Shown: in pieces, positions 27,970-37,647 of the stretch
Numbering within the stretch: position 1 is the stretch's first letter
Layout: every line of letters begins with the position of its first letter
Source of the DNA: Bradyrhizobium sp. 186
Lineage (GTDB): Bacteria > Pseudomonadota > Alphaproteobacteria > Rhizobiales > Xanthobacteraceae
DNA length: 64,000 bases
Direction of reading: 5' to 3'
Assembly: GCF_023101685.1 (NCBI RefSeq)
Contig: NZ_CP082164.1
Span: forward strand, 8,618,001-8,682,000
Made by a program: the position numbers and the translations under genes
The notes under the pieces: generated by a model
Database searches by the model: none
Seen by the model: only the letters and a program-made list of their open reading frames with translations
Told to the model about the DNA's origin: nothing

Positions 27970-28673
27970 ATGAAGAATTTGCTGCTTCTGACTGCAAGCA
28001 TCGTCGCAGTCAACGCGGCGGTCCCCGCATTTGGCGCGGATCTCGCTCCACAGCCTGTCCAATCCAACGCGCCGCAGCTGTCGGTCGCTCCCGCGATCTG
28101 TGACTGGACCGGTTATTATATGGGCATTATCGGCGGCTGGGGCTCGAGCCATAACTGCTGGGAGTTCGCAGGCGTTACTCCCGAAGGCTGCCATGGTACG
28201 ACCGCCGGCACTATCGGTGGCCAGATTGGCTATCGCTGGCAGATGTTCAATGTGGTCTACGGCGTTGAAGGCCAGGGCGACTGGGCAGACTTCAGCGGCT
28301 CCAATATCAGCACCGCTTTCCCGTCGAACATCAATCGAACCAAGACGGATGCGTTCGGCTTGCTCACCGGCCCGATCGGCTACGCCTTCAAAACCGTGCT
28401 GCTTTAGGCCAAGGGCGGTGCTGTGGTGACCAGCAACACAGACCAGATCAACTCGACGGTCACTGGGGCGGAGCTTGCTAAAAGCGATAATGTCCGTTGG
28501 GGCGCGCCGTAGGCGCTGGCCTGGAAGTTAACTTCGCCCCCAGCTGGTCAGTTGGCGTCGAGTATGATCACCTGTTCATGCCGGAGAGCAACGTGACCTT
28601 CCCCGCTGCCGGGTCGGATCGCATTCACCAGGATGGGCTTAACTACAAGCTGTTTCCGATGGTTGGAAAATAG
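27970..28673 (+). pseudogene. Outer-membrane beta-barrel protein (Omp25-like), amber stop and frameshift
   Basis: From ATG 27970 the frame gives a signal peptide (LLLLTASIVAVNAAVPAFGA) and the barrel start ICDWTGYYMGIIGGWGSS, typical of small rhizobial porin-like surface proteins. A TAG at 28405-28407 interrupts YAFKTVLL, after which the same frame continues AKGGAVVTSNTDQINSTV. A further frameshift near 28508 precedes VGAGLEVNFAPSWSVGVEYD and the C-terminal barrel end LNYKLFPMVGK. Three regions of homology separated by two lesions indicate a dead gene. A perfect terminator follows at 28704. Confidence 0.82.
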
Positions 28674-28703
28674 CGATCTCAACACGTTTGCGGCGGATCG
28701 AGG

Positions 28704-28732
28704 AGCCCCGACCTTCGGTCGGGGCTTTTTCT
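28704..28732 (+). terminator. Rho-independent terminator after the Omp pseudogene
   Basis: A perfect 10-bp stem AGCCCCGACC / GGTCGGGGCT with a 3-base loop, followed by TTTTTCTT. It lies 30 bases after the last stop of the Omp pseudogene and belongs to that former transcription unit. Confidence 0.9.
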
Positions 28733-29521
28733 TCGGAGTTGCAGCGCTGACTGGCCGCTTTTGCGGAAGCGCCGCCTTTCCAAGTTACGCAAGGGACATG
28801 ATCTTCTGCACTGGGGCCGGCGATATGCGCCTCGTCGGCAGCGGCACACTGGGTGCACGCGCCAGATCCCAGCCTTCCGCCTCTGAAATGCGCGTGGTGT
28901 GTACGGTCAAGGCTAACGACGCGATTGTCAGGTTCGAGATATCGTTGTTTCCAATCTGACGCGCCCGCGCAACATGAGGCGACTAGAGAACCTTCAGTTT
29001 TCAAACGGCACGCTGCTTGCTTCATTTCGTACCGCCGTCACCGATGCCGGCTTCACGGCGCTTGGCTAAAAACCGGATGCGCGCAATGGAGTGTTTGATG
29101 TGATCTGGAGTTCGTTTCTTCAGGAGCCGCGATGATTGCGCCCATCGCTAGCTGCGAGGTCAATTCGGCAGGCCTTGGCCCAGCAATAAAGTCGACGCCC
29201 GTTCTGTGGAGCTGGTCAGAGGATAAGTTGGCGCGCAGGCCGGCGACGGTTACGGCCGGTCGTCCTTCAATAATCCTTCGCCGATGTATAGCGACGTCAC
29301 CCCCTGTTTCTGGCAGGTCGGTTTGCTCGACAAGATGAAGGTCAGGCGCAGTGTGCGAACTGATTCGAAGTAGCAACTGCCACCCGGATCTCTCACCCCG
29401 TACAGCCAACGCTCGGATCATAGTCCGGTTTGAGGCGCTGCTGCGCTGGAACGATCCACTGCTTGTCCAAACCGTGCTCTCGAAGCACATGCGAAACTGC
29501 TCTTTAAAAGGAAGAGGCTTG
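28733..29521. other. Region without an identified gene
   Basis: About 790 bases. Short frames on both strands have no recognisable motif. The right end must hold the promoter and ribosome site of the MFS gene. Confidence 0.35.
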
Positions 29522-30739
29522 ATGGCAAGTCGCTACATGCCACATATCGGGATGGCTGCGTTGGCCAGTCAGCAGTATCTGGCGATCGCGTTGATCTATT
29601 CGGCCATTCCGGTGATCCTTCGGGGCAACGGCGCCAGCCTGGAACTGGTCGGCTTGTATGGGACGGTCTTCTTTGCCTTCACCGTTAACTTTCTTTGGGC
29701 CCCCGTCGTGGATCGATGGAGCCTCAATCGTCTCGGGCTGAGGCGGTCATGGATCCTGTTGACCCAAATCGCCACTACCACTGCGCTGGCAGTGATGGCA
29801 TTTTTGAACCCAAAGACCGATTTCGTGCCGGTTTTTCTTGTTTCTCTCGCCCTTGCGACCGTCGCCGCCACACAGCGGATCGCAACATTGGGCTACATAG
29901 CGGAAGCCCTCGGTTCCGGCGAGCGTCCGCTCGGCGCTGCGCTGCTGGGCTGGGGACGGGTCGTCGGCCACGTGATCGGTGGCGCGGTCTGCCTCCAGCT
30001 GATCGAGATTGTCGGTTGGCGTCCGGCTTTGCTGGGCTTAGCGCTGCTGCTAGCCGTTTTCGCTGGATGGGTGTTCGCGATTCCTGAACCGCTCCATTGC
30101 ATGAACCGACGGCGCTCACCGCAGCGCCTGTCTATCTTCCCGATCCTTCTCAACAACGGCATGTGGACAACGGCCGCATTGATAGCGCCCGGCGCTATCG
30201 GGATCGCGCTGGCGTTCGCAATGGTGCAGTTGCGGCTCGTCGATCTCGGCTTTGCCGCGGCAGATATCGGATGGATCGGAGCGCTCTCGAACGTCGTGAC
30301 GTATACTATCATCGCGCCAGTGACCAGCGCGATCCTGACCCGAATGGCGCCGAACCGGGGCGTGATCTGGGGCTGTGCAGTCCTGGCCATCGGTTTTGGA
30401 GCGCTTGCGATTATCGATCGCTATGTCGGCGTTTGCGTGAGCGCCGTCGCGAGCGTTGGGATCGTGTTCGCGGCCCTCGCAGTCCAGCATGTTACATTCA
30501 CAAACTGGTTTCTCGCGCTCGCCCGGCCAGGCAAGGCGGGGACAGATGTCACGTTCCTGACTTCGGTGATGTCGGCGTTCGCATTGATAGGCTTCGCGGC
30601 GAGCGGGTTTATCGCGGCGAGATTTGGCTACAGGGTCACGCTGATATTGCCGGGTCTCGGCTATGCTCTTTCAGCCTTGCTCGCTGCGGCATTCATCCGC
30701 GCCGCCAATCTGACACCGCAGCGCGTGGCGAGAGACTGA
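29522..30739 (+). CDS. Major facilitator superfamily transporter
   Basis: 405 residues from ATG 29522, preceded by AGGAAGAGG. The protein is strongly hydrophobic with about 12 membrane segments. Acidic and basic residues between segments 2 and 3 (APVVDRWSLNRLGLRRSW) fit the MFS loop motif. A cytoplasmic loop rich in Arg (MNRRRSPQRL, near residue 200) separates the halves. It resembles the AmpG/RhtX-like branch, which includes importers of muropeptides and siderophores, but the substrate cannot be inferred. It stands alone, with no adjoining gene on the same strand. Confidence 0.83.
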   Translation: MASRYMPHIGMAALASQQYLAIALIYSAIPVILRGNGASLELVGLYGTVFFAFTVNFLWAPVVDRWSLNRLGLRRSWILLTQIATTTALAVMAFLNPKTDFVPVFLVSLALATVAATQRIATLGYIAEALGSGERPLGAALLGWGRVVGHVIGGAVCLQLIEIVGWRPALLGLALLLAVFAGWVFAIPEPLHCMNRRRSPQRLSIFPILLNNGMWTTAALIAPGAIGIALAFAMVQLRLVDLGFAAADIGWIGALSNVVTYTIIAPVTSAILTRMAPNRGVIWGCAVLAIGFGALAIIDRYVGVCVSAVASVGIVFAALAVQHVTFTNWFLALARPGKAGTDVTFLTSVMSAFALIGFAASGFIAARFGYRVTLILPGLGYALSALLAAAFIRAANLTPQRVARD

Positions 30740-31825
30740 TGATCGGACTCACGCACTAGCCAGTCTTCCTGAGTCAGAGCGTGGCGGTCGACAGCAATCA
30801 TACATTTGAGGAAACTAGACGCGGCCCGGCGATTGAGCACCTGGATTGCCCTCGAGATCATCCAACCTGCGCGGATTCGGATCGCTGGCGCTCTGATAGC
30901 CTTCCAGATTGCCTTGCAGAAACAAGAACTCGGTCTGTTTGATCGGTGATTGGCTCATGGCCAGCATTAGATTCACATCCGAGTCGTTTTGTCTTGATCG
31001 TCGCATTCATTTCGACCGCAATACTGCTCATGATCCGTTCGGGCGTCCAGATGGCCCTTTAGGAACCGTACAGGCATGCATAGTCGAGGGACAGCGGCAG
31101 CTTTTTAACCCATTGCGGCGCGCTTTTGGACCATAGAGATGCACGCGCGTCGTTGATTGCGGAAGGTGTGCGCATAGCCTTGCAGTTCGAACGCCGTCCG
31201 CCCACCATGACAAGCGGCGAATAGTGGACGATTGTCTGGAGGGATACCTGTTGCCAGCTTAGGGCGCCGCGCGGCCGCCGGAAGACACTACGCTTGGGCT
31301 GTTCGTGCCAGCCTGATTTTACTTAGAACTTTGAAGCTGGGCAGAGTAGCCGTGGCGCATCAGCCACGTCGAATCCACCAGCCCCCCTCCAGAAGGAGCT
31401 TGTCGACCGGGTTTAGAAGCTGGTCTTTCGATCCATTCATACCTGATAAAATAGCATATATTCGAACCAGTAGCAGTTTTAAACTCACGACAAAAAATCA
31501 ACTGAAGCAAACCGATCAGCTCGAATCAAACTACCGATCTCATTGGCGCCTACAGCTACGATCGGCGACTGAAAACCTCACGTCCTACGAACACCTGCAA
31601 ATGCTGGACTCCCTAGCCAGACCGATTCTAACTTAACGCTCCAAAGAATGCCCGGGACTAAGCACGTAGTTGCCGTATACAACGTGTGCGCTAGGAGCAA
31701 GTGGCTTCGTCACATGGAGCTTGCTCAATGCCTTGGCGAACGGTTGCCCATAGGATCGATTTTTGTCTTCACAGCAGTTTTCAGGCGCAAACTGGCTTCG
31801 ATACAATCATCGTCCATCAAGATGC
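30740..31825. other. Long region without an identified gene
   Basis: Nearly 1.1 kb between the MFS gene and the leftward LuxR gene. No frame on either strand has a motif or convincing start. The base composition is more AT-rich around 31400-31640. Confidence 0.35.
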
Positions 31826-32569
31826 TCACGCAGCATGGACATCAAAAATAAGATTGAGGCGGATCGCCACAATGACGGCTTGGATCCGGCTGGTCGCGCC
31901 CAGCTTTCGCATCGCGTTCTTAAGATGAAAGTTCACCGTATTCTCGCTGATTTGTAATATCCTCCCGATTTCCCATGACGATTTGCCCTCTGCCACCCAC
32001 CGTAGACAATCTAGTTCCCGCTGTGATAGCGCAACTCTCATATTGCAGTTATCTTCCGCCGGACGTGTGATCTCCACACAAGCGGTGTGAAAGTGCCAGG
32101 CTAGTGCGTTGAGATGGCCTTTGGAATGTTGAGCATCGGCATCGTCGAACCGAGATGCAAACGATACGACGGATAATCGACCCAATGGCCCAAACAATGG
32201 TACACTCATGCCGTGCTTGAGACCGGCCTCTCTGGCCTCATCAAGCACGCGCCTTTCGTCGGGCTGTAGTTGATATTGCTCGGCGAGTTGATCCCACAGA
32301 AACGGCCGCGAAAGCGTCGGTGTCCGCCGGACCACCGGATCGATTTTGTGGTACTTTCGCTTAAAATATCGTTCACACCATTCGGGCGGCCACTTAACGG
32401 CCACCGCGGGCGGCGGATACTCCGGTAGGCGAAGTGGCTCCGCGAAATTGAGCGCTCCGTAAGAGACTTCGCTGAAGCCTTCGTCGCTCGCACAGCTCAC
32501 AAGAAGCTCGAAAAGCGATCTGAGGGATTGCGTTCGCGTCGCGCATTCGGTGAAGCTGAAAAGATCCAT
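31826..32569 (-). CDS. LuxR-family regulator with autoinducer-binding-type domain
   Basis: 247 residues from ATG 32569, with GAGGCG upstream. The N-terminal domain (about residues 10-165) has the layout of acyl-homoserine-lactone sensor domains, with WPPEWCERYFKRKYHKIDPVV carrying the conserved Trp, Tyr and Asp region, and PFLWDQL. The C-terminal helix-turn-helix is LSQRELDCLRWVAEGKSSWE, IGRILQISENTVNFHLKNA, the GerE/LuxR type. No luxI synthase gene is visible nearby, so it may be a solo receptor or respond to a signal made elsewhere. The nearest same-strand gene upstream is the diiron protein, about 900 bases away. Confidence 0.88.
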   Translation of the reverse strand: MDLFSFTECATRTQSLRSLFELLVSCASDEGFSEVSYGALNFAEPLRLPEYPPPAVAVKWPPEWCERYFKRKYHKIDPVVRRTPTLSRPFLWDQLAEQYQLQPDERRVLDEAREAGLKHGMSVPLFGPLGRLSVVSFASRFDDADAQHSKGHLNALAWHFHTACVEITRPAEDNCNMRVALSQRELDCLRWVAEGKSSWEIGRILQISENTVNFHLKNAMRKLGATSRIQAVIVAIRLNLIFDVHAA

Positions 32570-33478
32570 TTTGGGCGCCTCAGCGGGCTGGCCCAAAAGG
32601 TCGGTATTGCGCCGCCTCGATTGAGCTTGTTTTAAGCGGAGGCAAGTTCCAATCCGTCGCCGAGCCGCCCCGTGATCTCGAGCTCAACGAGCCCGGTGTC
32701 ACCGCAGATGTTCGGCTTGCCGGCGAGCATGAAAAGAAGTGGGCCACGGTCGTGCACGATCTACGGATCTGCATCGTCAGGCCGCAACTGATCTTCACCG
32801 CGCCGGCGCCGACGAGAGCCCGGTCGATGAGCAGCCCAACAGGCTCGTCGCGCAAGTTTGGCTCCTTGCATGAACAATGCGTGGCGTCTGAGTGCCCTAG
32901 TTGGACGCCTCCGACGCGAACAATTCTTAAGGGTTGAGCGCGACCGGCCCTCGTGGTGCATGACGATGTTCGTCAGGGGGATACCCCGATATGCCTGCAG
33001 TCGGAAATTCTGCTTGGTGCAGAGGGCACGTTGCATACGCATCTCCGGAAGGGAGAGAACCTGGGGATGAGAACAGCAAGTGTCGTACCAGTTGCACCGC
33101 TCCCAAAAATCGGGTTTAACGACAATGACTTGAGAGAATTGGGATAGATGCCGCGGGCGCGTGCGTTGAAGAATTCGCGACATCAGGAGGAAAGCCGACA
33201 GCGCCATTTGGCTTAATTGTTCGTGATGATTGCCTGATTGGCTTTTTCTCTTGACGTGTGATCGGTGCCCCCTTGTGCAAGGCACCGCTGAATCGCTCAT
33301 TATTGCGTGTCGCTTGCCAAGAACCTGAAAACAAGCGGAAAAGTTCAAGGACAGCGCATGCAGGCTATCTGACTCGTCTGTGAGCCGAATCCGCTCTGAC
33401 CGACCAACACATGCAATTCTGAGGCACCGACAGGAGATGAGGCGCAGAAGCTCGTCTGTCCACTTGCGCGCCGACGCT
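32570..33478. other. Region between the diiron gene and the LuxR gene, no gene seen
   Basis: About 910 bases without a recognisable protein on either strand. A luxI-type synthase was looked for here and not found. Confidence 0.4.
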
Positions 33479-34201
33479 TCAATCCGTCACTGCGGCTGTT
33501 AGCGGCTTAGCGACGTTTCTCAGGACAGCGGCGCGGCAGTTGACAAACATCTGCTTCGTGTAATTCCCGCCGAAGTAATCCAGTACGAAGGTGCCGGTAT
33601 AATCCGGATCATTGCCCACGCTGCGGATTAGGCTGTCGAGAATCTCGCCGATTTCGGGAATGCGCTCGCAGTAACGGGCACGGAGAACATTAACAGCGTT
33701 CATCGAGTGAACTGCCTCGTCGGCAACCACCTCTCTCAGGCAACGAAGGAAGCTGCTGCCAAGTCCGGCATAGAACTCTCTATCCGCAGCATAGGCGCGG
33801 CAAGTACACATTTCATCAAATGCGATCATAACGATCAGAGAGAATTCGTCCTTCAAGTATTCATTGATTGCAGAAAAACTATGCGATCGAGCTTCCAATC
33901 TGTCTCGAAGATCTTTTTCGGATTCACCAGCGACAAGCTCCATGATCCGGATGAAACCATCGGTGTGACGCTCTTCATCCGCGGCCCAGGCACTAAAGAA
34001 CGCCTCAGCTTCGTTGGTGGCGATCAGATTTCGGTTGAACAATTCTTGTTTTAAGTGCCTCGCGTCGTATTCAGTATACAACTCTGGCCACAACTTGTCC
34101 CGACGTGCGCGCACAGTCGATGGTCCGGCCGTGAACATCGCCGGCGTCAACTCATCGAAAAAGTCTTTTGGATTCCAGTTCCGTCGAATCGGCGCAATCA
34201 T
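33479..34201 (-). CDS. Ferritin-like diiron oxygenase-type protein
   Basis: 240 residues from ATG 34201, preceded by GAGAAGGA. It is an all-helical protein with the paired carboxylate/His motifs of diiron proteins: ELYTEYDARHLKQE, then WAADEERHTDGF (ExxH-like), then FDEMCTCRAYAAD and VADEAVHSMN (DExxH). This matches the ribonucleotide-reductase-like or AurF/acyl-ACP-desaturase-like fold. Such enzymes use oxygen to hydroxylate, desaturate or N-oxygenate a substrate. A stem formed by GCGAGCG/CGCTCGC lies in the upstream leader. A LuxR-type regulator sits downstream on the same strand, so quorum control is possible. The substrate is unknown. Confidence 0.72.
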   Translation of the reverse strand: MIAPIRRNWNPKDFFDELTPAMFTAGPSTVRARRDKLWPELYTEYDARHLKQELFNRNLIATNEAEAFFSAWAADEERHTDGFIRIMELVAGESEKDLRDRLEARSHSFSAINEYLKDEFSLIVMIAFDEMCTCRAYAADREFYAGLGSSFLRCLREVVADEAVHSMNAVNVLRARYCERIPEIGEILDSLIRSVGNDPDYTGTFVLDYFGGNYTKQMFVNCRAAVLRNVAKPLTAAVTD

Positions 34202-34217
34202 CCGACTGTCCTTCTCT

Positions 34218-34245
34218 GCGAGCGGCCTGGCAGGCGGACGCTCGC
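34218..34245 (-). promoter_or_regulatory. Inverted repeat in the leader of the diiron gene
   Basis: Seven-base arms GCGAGCG (34218-34224) and CGCTCGC (34239-34245) lie directly upstream of the ribosome site of the diiron gene. They could fold in the mRNA leader or form an operator. Confidence 0.35.
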
Positions 34246-34808
34246 AAAGCATACTTGCTCCACACCAAGTATGCTGTCGCCCCCTTGTTTTGGTGGGCAA
34301 TTTCGAGACGCAACTCATCAAACGGTTTGAAACTCGCGATCATCAACAGAAGCTCATGGGGGGCCGTCAACGGTTTTGGAGTTCGCGTGTAGTGTAGGCT
34401 GCGGTACCCCATCGCTTTCTTTGCAAACCGCTCCCTTTGATTGCGCGGCAGGCGAACTGGGGGGGCGCGGCGGCTTGCCGGCGCGCGTCAAAGCAGAGAG
34501 CCGACTGAAGGAATTCTGGCCGATTTGGTCGCGGGCCGCAGGAGCTTCGCTCGGATGTGAAGGAGCATGAGCCAAGCTGAGACCGTCAGCTATGACGGGT
34601 AAACCGGACTTGACCTCCCAAAGCCTCTGACCGCCCCTTTTGACCCAATCCAGGCGTTCAGCCCTGACGACATCGTTCGCGGCATGGCGCCCCGCGCGGC
34701 TGCCAAGGAGATTCTCGAATTCCATTTGGAGCGCGCCTACGCCAGATCTCTACCTAACGAATATCGTCGCAAGTGGCGGTGGCGCGCGATGCTCCACATT
34801 GAATGATT
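34246..34808. other. Region without an identified gene
   Basis: About 560 bases. A rightward stretch near 34640-34735 (reading PIQAFSPDDIVRGMAPRAAA) looks protein-like but has no start or family and may be a fragment of a lost gene. Confidence 0.35.
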
Positions 34809-35003
34809 TCACTTCCCACGGAGTTGCGAGACGTCGGCCCGCTTCTGGAGTAGCAAGCCGAGTTCGCGTGCCTTCTTTCTTACTGAGGTGACATGGCGAT
34901 CAAGCTCACGGGCTACGTCGCCGGCGCAGGTTTTCTGACGCGCGAGAGCTATCAATCGCTGCGCCTCCTGCTTTGACCATTCGCGTGGCCTTAAAGACTT
35001 CAT
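34809..35003 (-). CDS. Small helix-turn-helix protein
   Basis: 64 residues from ATG 35003, with GAGGG upstream. The sequence WSKQEAQRLIALARQKTCAG, DVARELDRHVTSVRKKAREL resembles the SANT/Myb-like or resolvase-type helix-turn-helix of short rhizobial orphan proteins. It starts six bases after the stop of the gene at 35010-35252, so both form a leftward pair. A DNA-binding role is likely; targets are unknown. Confidence 0.68.
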   Translation of the reverse strand: MKSLRPREWSKQEAQRLIALARQKTCAGDVARELDRHVTSVRKKARELGLLLQKRADVSQLRGK

Positions 35004-35009
35004 GCGCCC

Positions 35010-35252
35010 TCATTCGTCTGAAGCGATAGAAGGTGCAGCGATCTCCCCATCTGAGATGGGTGATATAAAGTCTCTGTGCAGGCAAGTTGGTCTTCGGGCG
35101 CCATCGAACAGCACGGTGATGCCCGTGGTACGAAGGCTCACGTCAATGACGATGCCACTCCGGTTAGCCAGCTCTGGGCATCGAGCGGCTCCGAACTTAT
35201 TCATCTTAAAGCGGGTACCGACAACAATTCTGTCGACGTTCTGGTAAGTCAT
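35010..35252 (-). CDS. Conserved small protein of unknown function
   Basis: 80 residues from ATG 35252, with an AGGGG upstream. The core GTRFKMNKFGAARCPELANR, SGIVIDVSLRTTGITVLFDG and LHRDFISPI has the look of a small SH3-like barrel and resembles short proteins common in Bradyrhizobium genomes. It is the first gene of a pair with the small helix-turn-helix protein. No function is assigned. Confidence 0.62.
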   Translation of the reverse strand: MTYQNVDRIVVGTRFKMNKFGAARCPELANRSGIVIDVSLRTTGITVLFDGARRPTCLHRDFISPISDGEIAAPSIASDE

Positions 35253-35682
35253 TACCCCTATCCAGTCAGTGGAAAATGGATAATCGAAAAAGCAAAAACC
35301 CGAAATCAAGCGGGAAACTATATCAGATCAATAATCTACGCAACCATTGGGCGAAATTGCGCCGCAAACGAACCAGGCGCGAATTGGCAGCAGCCAAAAC
35401 TCCCGCGCATTAGCTGCTGGCCCCTTTGAGACATGCCGGGCTACTCAGGCGATGTCCGTTCATTAGACCGGAAGTCACGGCCTCAGGTGCAAACCGACGC
35501 GATTAACGCTTAGCGGACACCCTGTGTGAGTGGCATCGCCATGCTGGCGTTCTCGCCATCTGCATTCTTGTGCATCTGTTGGATAGCGCGTCAAACCTGC
35601 CTGCAGCCCAGTCCCGCCGGCGACAGCTCGTCATCGCGATTGTAACGAGCCGCTTACCCATTGGATGTGCCAGACCATTAGG
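35253..35682. other. Region without an identified gene
   Basis: About 430 bases with no convincing frame. The left end should contain the promoter of the leftward two-gene unit. Confidence 0.35.
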
Positions 35683-36054
35683 TCAATGCATATCAAAAGA
35701 GATGCCGCACACCTCGCTAACGGGCCGCACCGGCGGGAGTGCATACGGCAGATTAAGATGAACGATGCTTGCACTCACTGGCTTTGGTGCGCGGCGGAGC
35801 ACAACGAACACCACGCCCGAAATGGTTGCCCGCCTCCATACCACTCGACAGGCAAGCCTCTTGTGAAGGCTACTGAACAACAGATCAAATTCGCTGGCGA
35901 ATATGTAATAGGGCGTGGAAAGGCGAGCGCCAAAGGCGTTGATGTCGCGCACTACGCACGGATGGAGCCCCATAATTCCATCGAACGAGAGCAATGCCGG
36001 CAGATTGATGACCTCGCGCGGCAGAGCGCGACGTTCCATTGACCTTTCAATCAT
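35683..36054 (-). CDS. PilZ-like domain protein
   Basis: 123 residues from ATG 36054, with GGAG upstream. The start MIERSMERRALPREVINLPA carries the RxxxR-type entry of PilZ domains, and later VRDINAFGARLSTP matches the D/NxSxxG block in part (DINAFGA). PilZ domains bind cyclic di-GMP; here the second motif lacks the usual Ser, so binding is uncertain. The C-terminal 40 residues do not look like the family and may reflect a truncated or extended end. Confidence 0.55.
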   Translation of the reverse strand: MIERSMERRALPREVINLPALLSFDGIMGLHPCVVRDINAFGARLSTPYYIFASEFDLLFSSLHKRLACRVVWRRATISGVVFVVLRRAPKPVSASIVHLNLPYALPPVRPVSEVCGISFDMH

Positions 36055-36480
36055 GGCGAGAACTCCGCACAAGCTTCTTTGCTTCAGTTGCTGGTCCCGC
36101 CGAACCTCGTCAAACAAGATAGTTCGCGCACTCCGCCAGACAAGCAGTTCTGCTGTCTAATTAGAGTTGACTCTAATTCTTCTATTAAAGCGAAGAACAG
36201 ACGGTTCAACAAAATTAGCGCGATACACGAAAACGCGCAGATCGACGCTGCCCAGGCGGATGAATTGAGAAACACTTTTGGCAGCTGTTGGCCCGTAGCG
36301 GAAGTGCTCGCACGCACCTGCAAGGCCAGCATTAAGAGCAAAGCGGACATCACACCCTGCCGCTCCAGCGCTCGAAAATCCTCACAAATGTGGAGCGCAC
36401 CACAAGTAACTGCATCGGATGTGGAGCCCTCCACGTCGTCGGTCTACGCAAATCATGTTGATGCGGCATACACTGGCTTC
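36055..36480. other. Region without an identified gene
   Basis: A rightward frame is open from 36079 into the coiled-coil gene, but its first 134 codons have no coding character and no ribosome site. Confidence 0.35.
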
Positions 36481-37096
36481 ATGCGCAACCCCTTCCGAAA
36501 AGCTCCCATGCAGCAACTCGAAACCACCATCGTCTCGCTTGCGAAGCGCGGCGAACAGCTCGTCGCCAAGCGCGTCACGGCGCAGGCGGCGCTGGACCAG
36601 GCAATTCAGGCTCGCCGGGATACCCTCCTGTCGGCGGACCTCGAAGATCACCGGGAGCTCGACAAGCAGCAGGCTGCCGTGGTCGCGGCAACCTCGGACC
36701 TCGCGGGCATCGACGACGCCCTCGCCGTTCTCGCGCACCAGAAGGCGGAAGGCGAGCGTCAGCTCGCTGCGGAAAGCGAGCGTATTAAGCGTGCTACGGC
36801 AGCAGACAAGTTGGCAAAGCAGGTGACCGCCATCGAGGCTGCGTTGCCGGGCTATCTTGCGCAGTCGCGTGCTCTTACCGATGCCCTGTCCGAAATCGGC
36901 CATTTTCGAGAGCGGCCAGATGGCGGGCTTCCTCCAGAACACCATGGGCCAGATCGAAGTTGCCGCCAACTTCACCCTCGCGGAGCTGAAGGCCATGCCC
37001 GACGCGATCCGGCAGGGTCGGCAGGCGATCCCGCTGGCGCTCGTGCCTGCGAAGGTCGGGGTGGCTGGGCCGCCGCTCACCATGACAGGCTTTTGA
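36481..37096 (+). pseudogene. Coiled-coil protein, one-base frameshift
   Basis: From ATG 36481 the frame reads MRNPFRKAPMQQLETTIVSL followed by a long Ala/Glu/Lys/Arg-rich helix to ALSEIGHF (near 36905). The natural continuation FESGQMAGFLQNTMGQIEVA, NFTLAELKAMPDAIRQGRQA and the stop at 37094-37096 are in another frame. A single-base change near 36900 therefore breaks the gene. The intact form would be about 205 residues, mostly coiled coil. Its stop overlaps the ATG of the following metallopeptidase-like gene, so the two were translationally coupled. Confidence 0.68.
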
Positions 37097-37644
37097 TGAT
37101 GTCTGAAGGAACTCCGTCTGAGGAAGGCACCGCACATCCTGCGACCTCTCTCGGCGCCGCGGGGGTCGCTGCTCACGTCGATGGTGGCGATAACGGCAGC
37201 GACCCCAATGCGGAGGTCGATGAATACGACAGGCTGCTCGCCAAAATCGGCCGCACTTACGACCAGGACTGCCGGGTCGCAATTCACGAGGCGGGCCATA
37301 TCGTGGCTGCGCGCCTACAGGGCCACCCGCTGGGCGGCGCCACGGTGGACCCGGGTTCGGGCTTTGAAGGTCGCGTTTGGGGCGAGGGACACGAGGAAGC
37401 GTTCGCGGAAGGTCGCGGCGATGCCTCCGATGTTCGGGAAGCAATTGCCCCACTGATGCCCGAACCGGGCGAGGCCGTCAGTTCCGTTTCTGACGTATTC
37501 GCGAATGTGCAGAGCCATTGCATCGAGCTGGTAGTCGGTCGGGCCGCTGAGCGCATGCCGTTGGGTGACGACGACACTCCGTCTGCGGCCGATGATCTGC
37601 GGCAAGCCCGCGAGCTGGCGCTGCTCATTTGCAAGAGTGAGTAA
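37096..37644 (+). CDS. Small HExxH-motif metallopeptidase-like protein
   Basis: 182 residues from ATG 37096, or 181 from the next codon. The motif VAIHEAGHIVAARLQGHPLG has the zinc-binding HExxH pattern found in FtsH/M41- and M50-type peptidases. An Asp/Glu-rich N-terminal third precedes it. No AAA or membrane segment is present. Only three bases separate its TAA stop from the next gene in the same frame, which suggests that the two may once have been one chain with the stop as a nonsense mutation. Peptidase activity is possible but unproven. Confidence 0.62.
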   Translation: MMSEGTPSEEGTAHPATSLGAAGVAAHVDGGDNGSDPNAEVDEYDRLLAKIGRTYDQDCRVAIHEAGHIVAARLQGHPLGGATVDPGSGFEGRVWGEGHEEAFAEGRGDASDVREAIAPLMPEPGEAVSSVSDVFANVQSHCIELVVGRAAERMPLGDDDTPSAADDLRQARELALLICKSE

Positions 37645-37647
37645 GCA

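Noticed and set aside
32600..33478. luxI-type synthase next to the LuxR gene
   Set aside because: No frame on either strand shows the conserved synthase residues.
36382..37299. Leftward open frame of 305 codons
   Set aside because: Antisense to the coiled-coil pseudogene and the HExxH gene; no coding features of its own.
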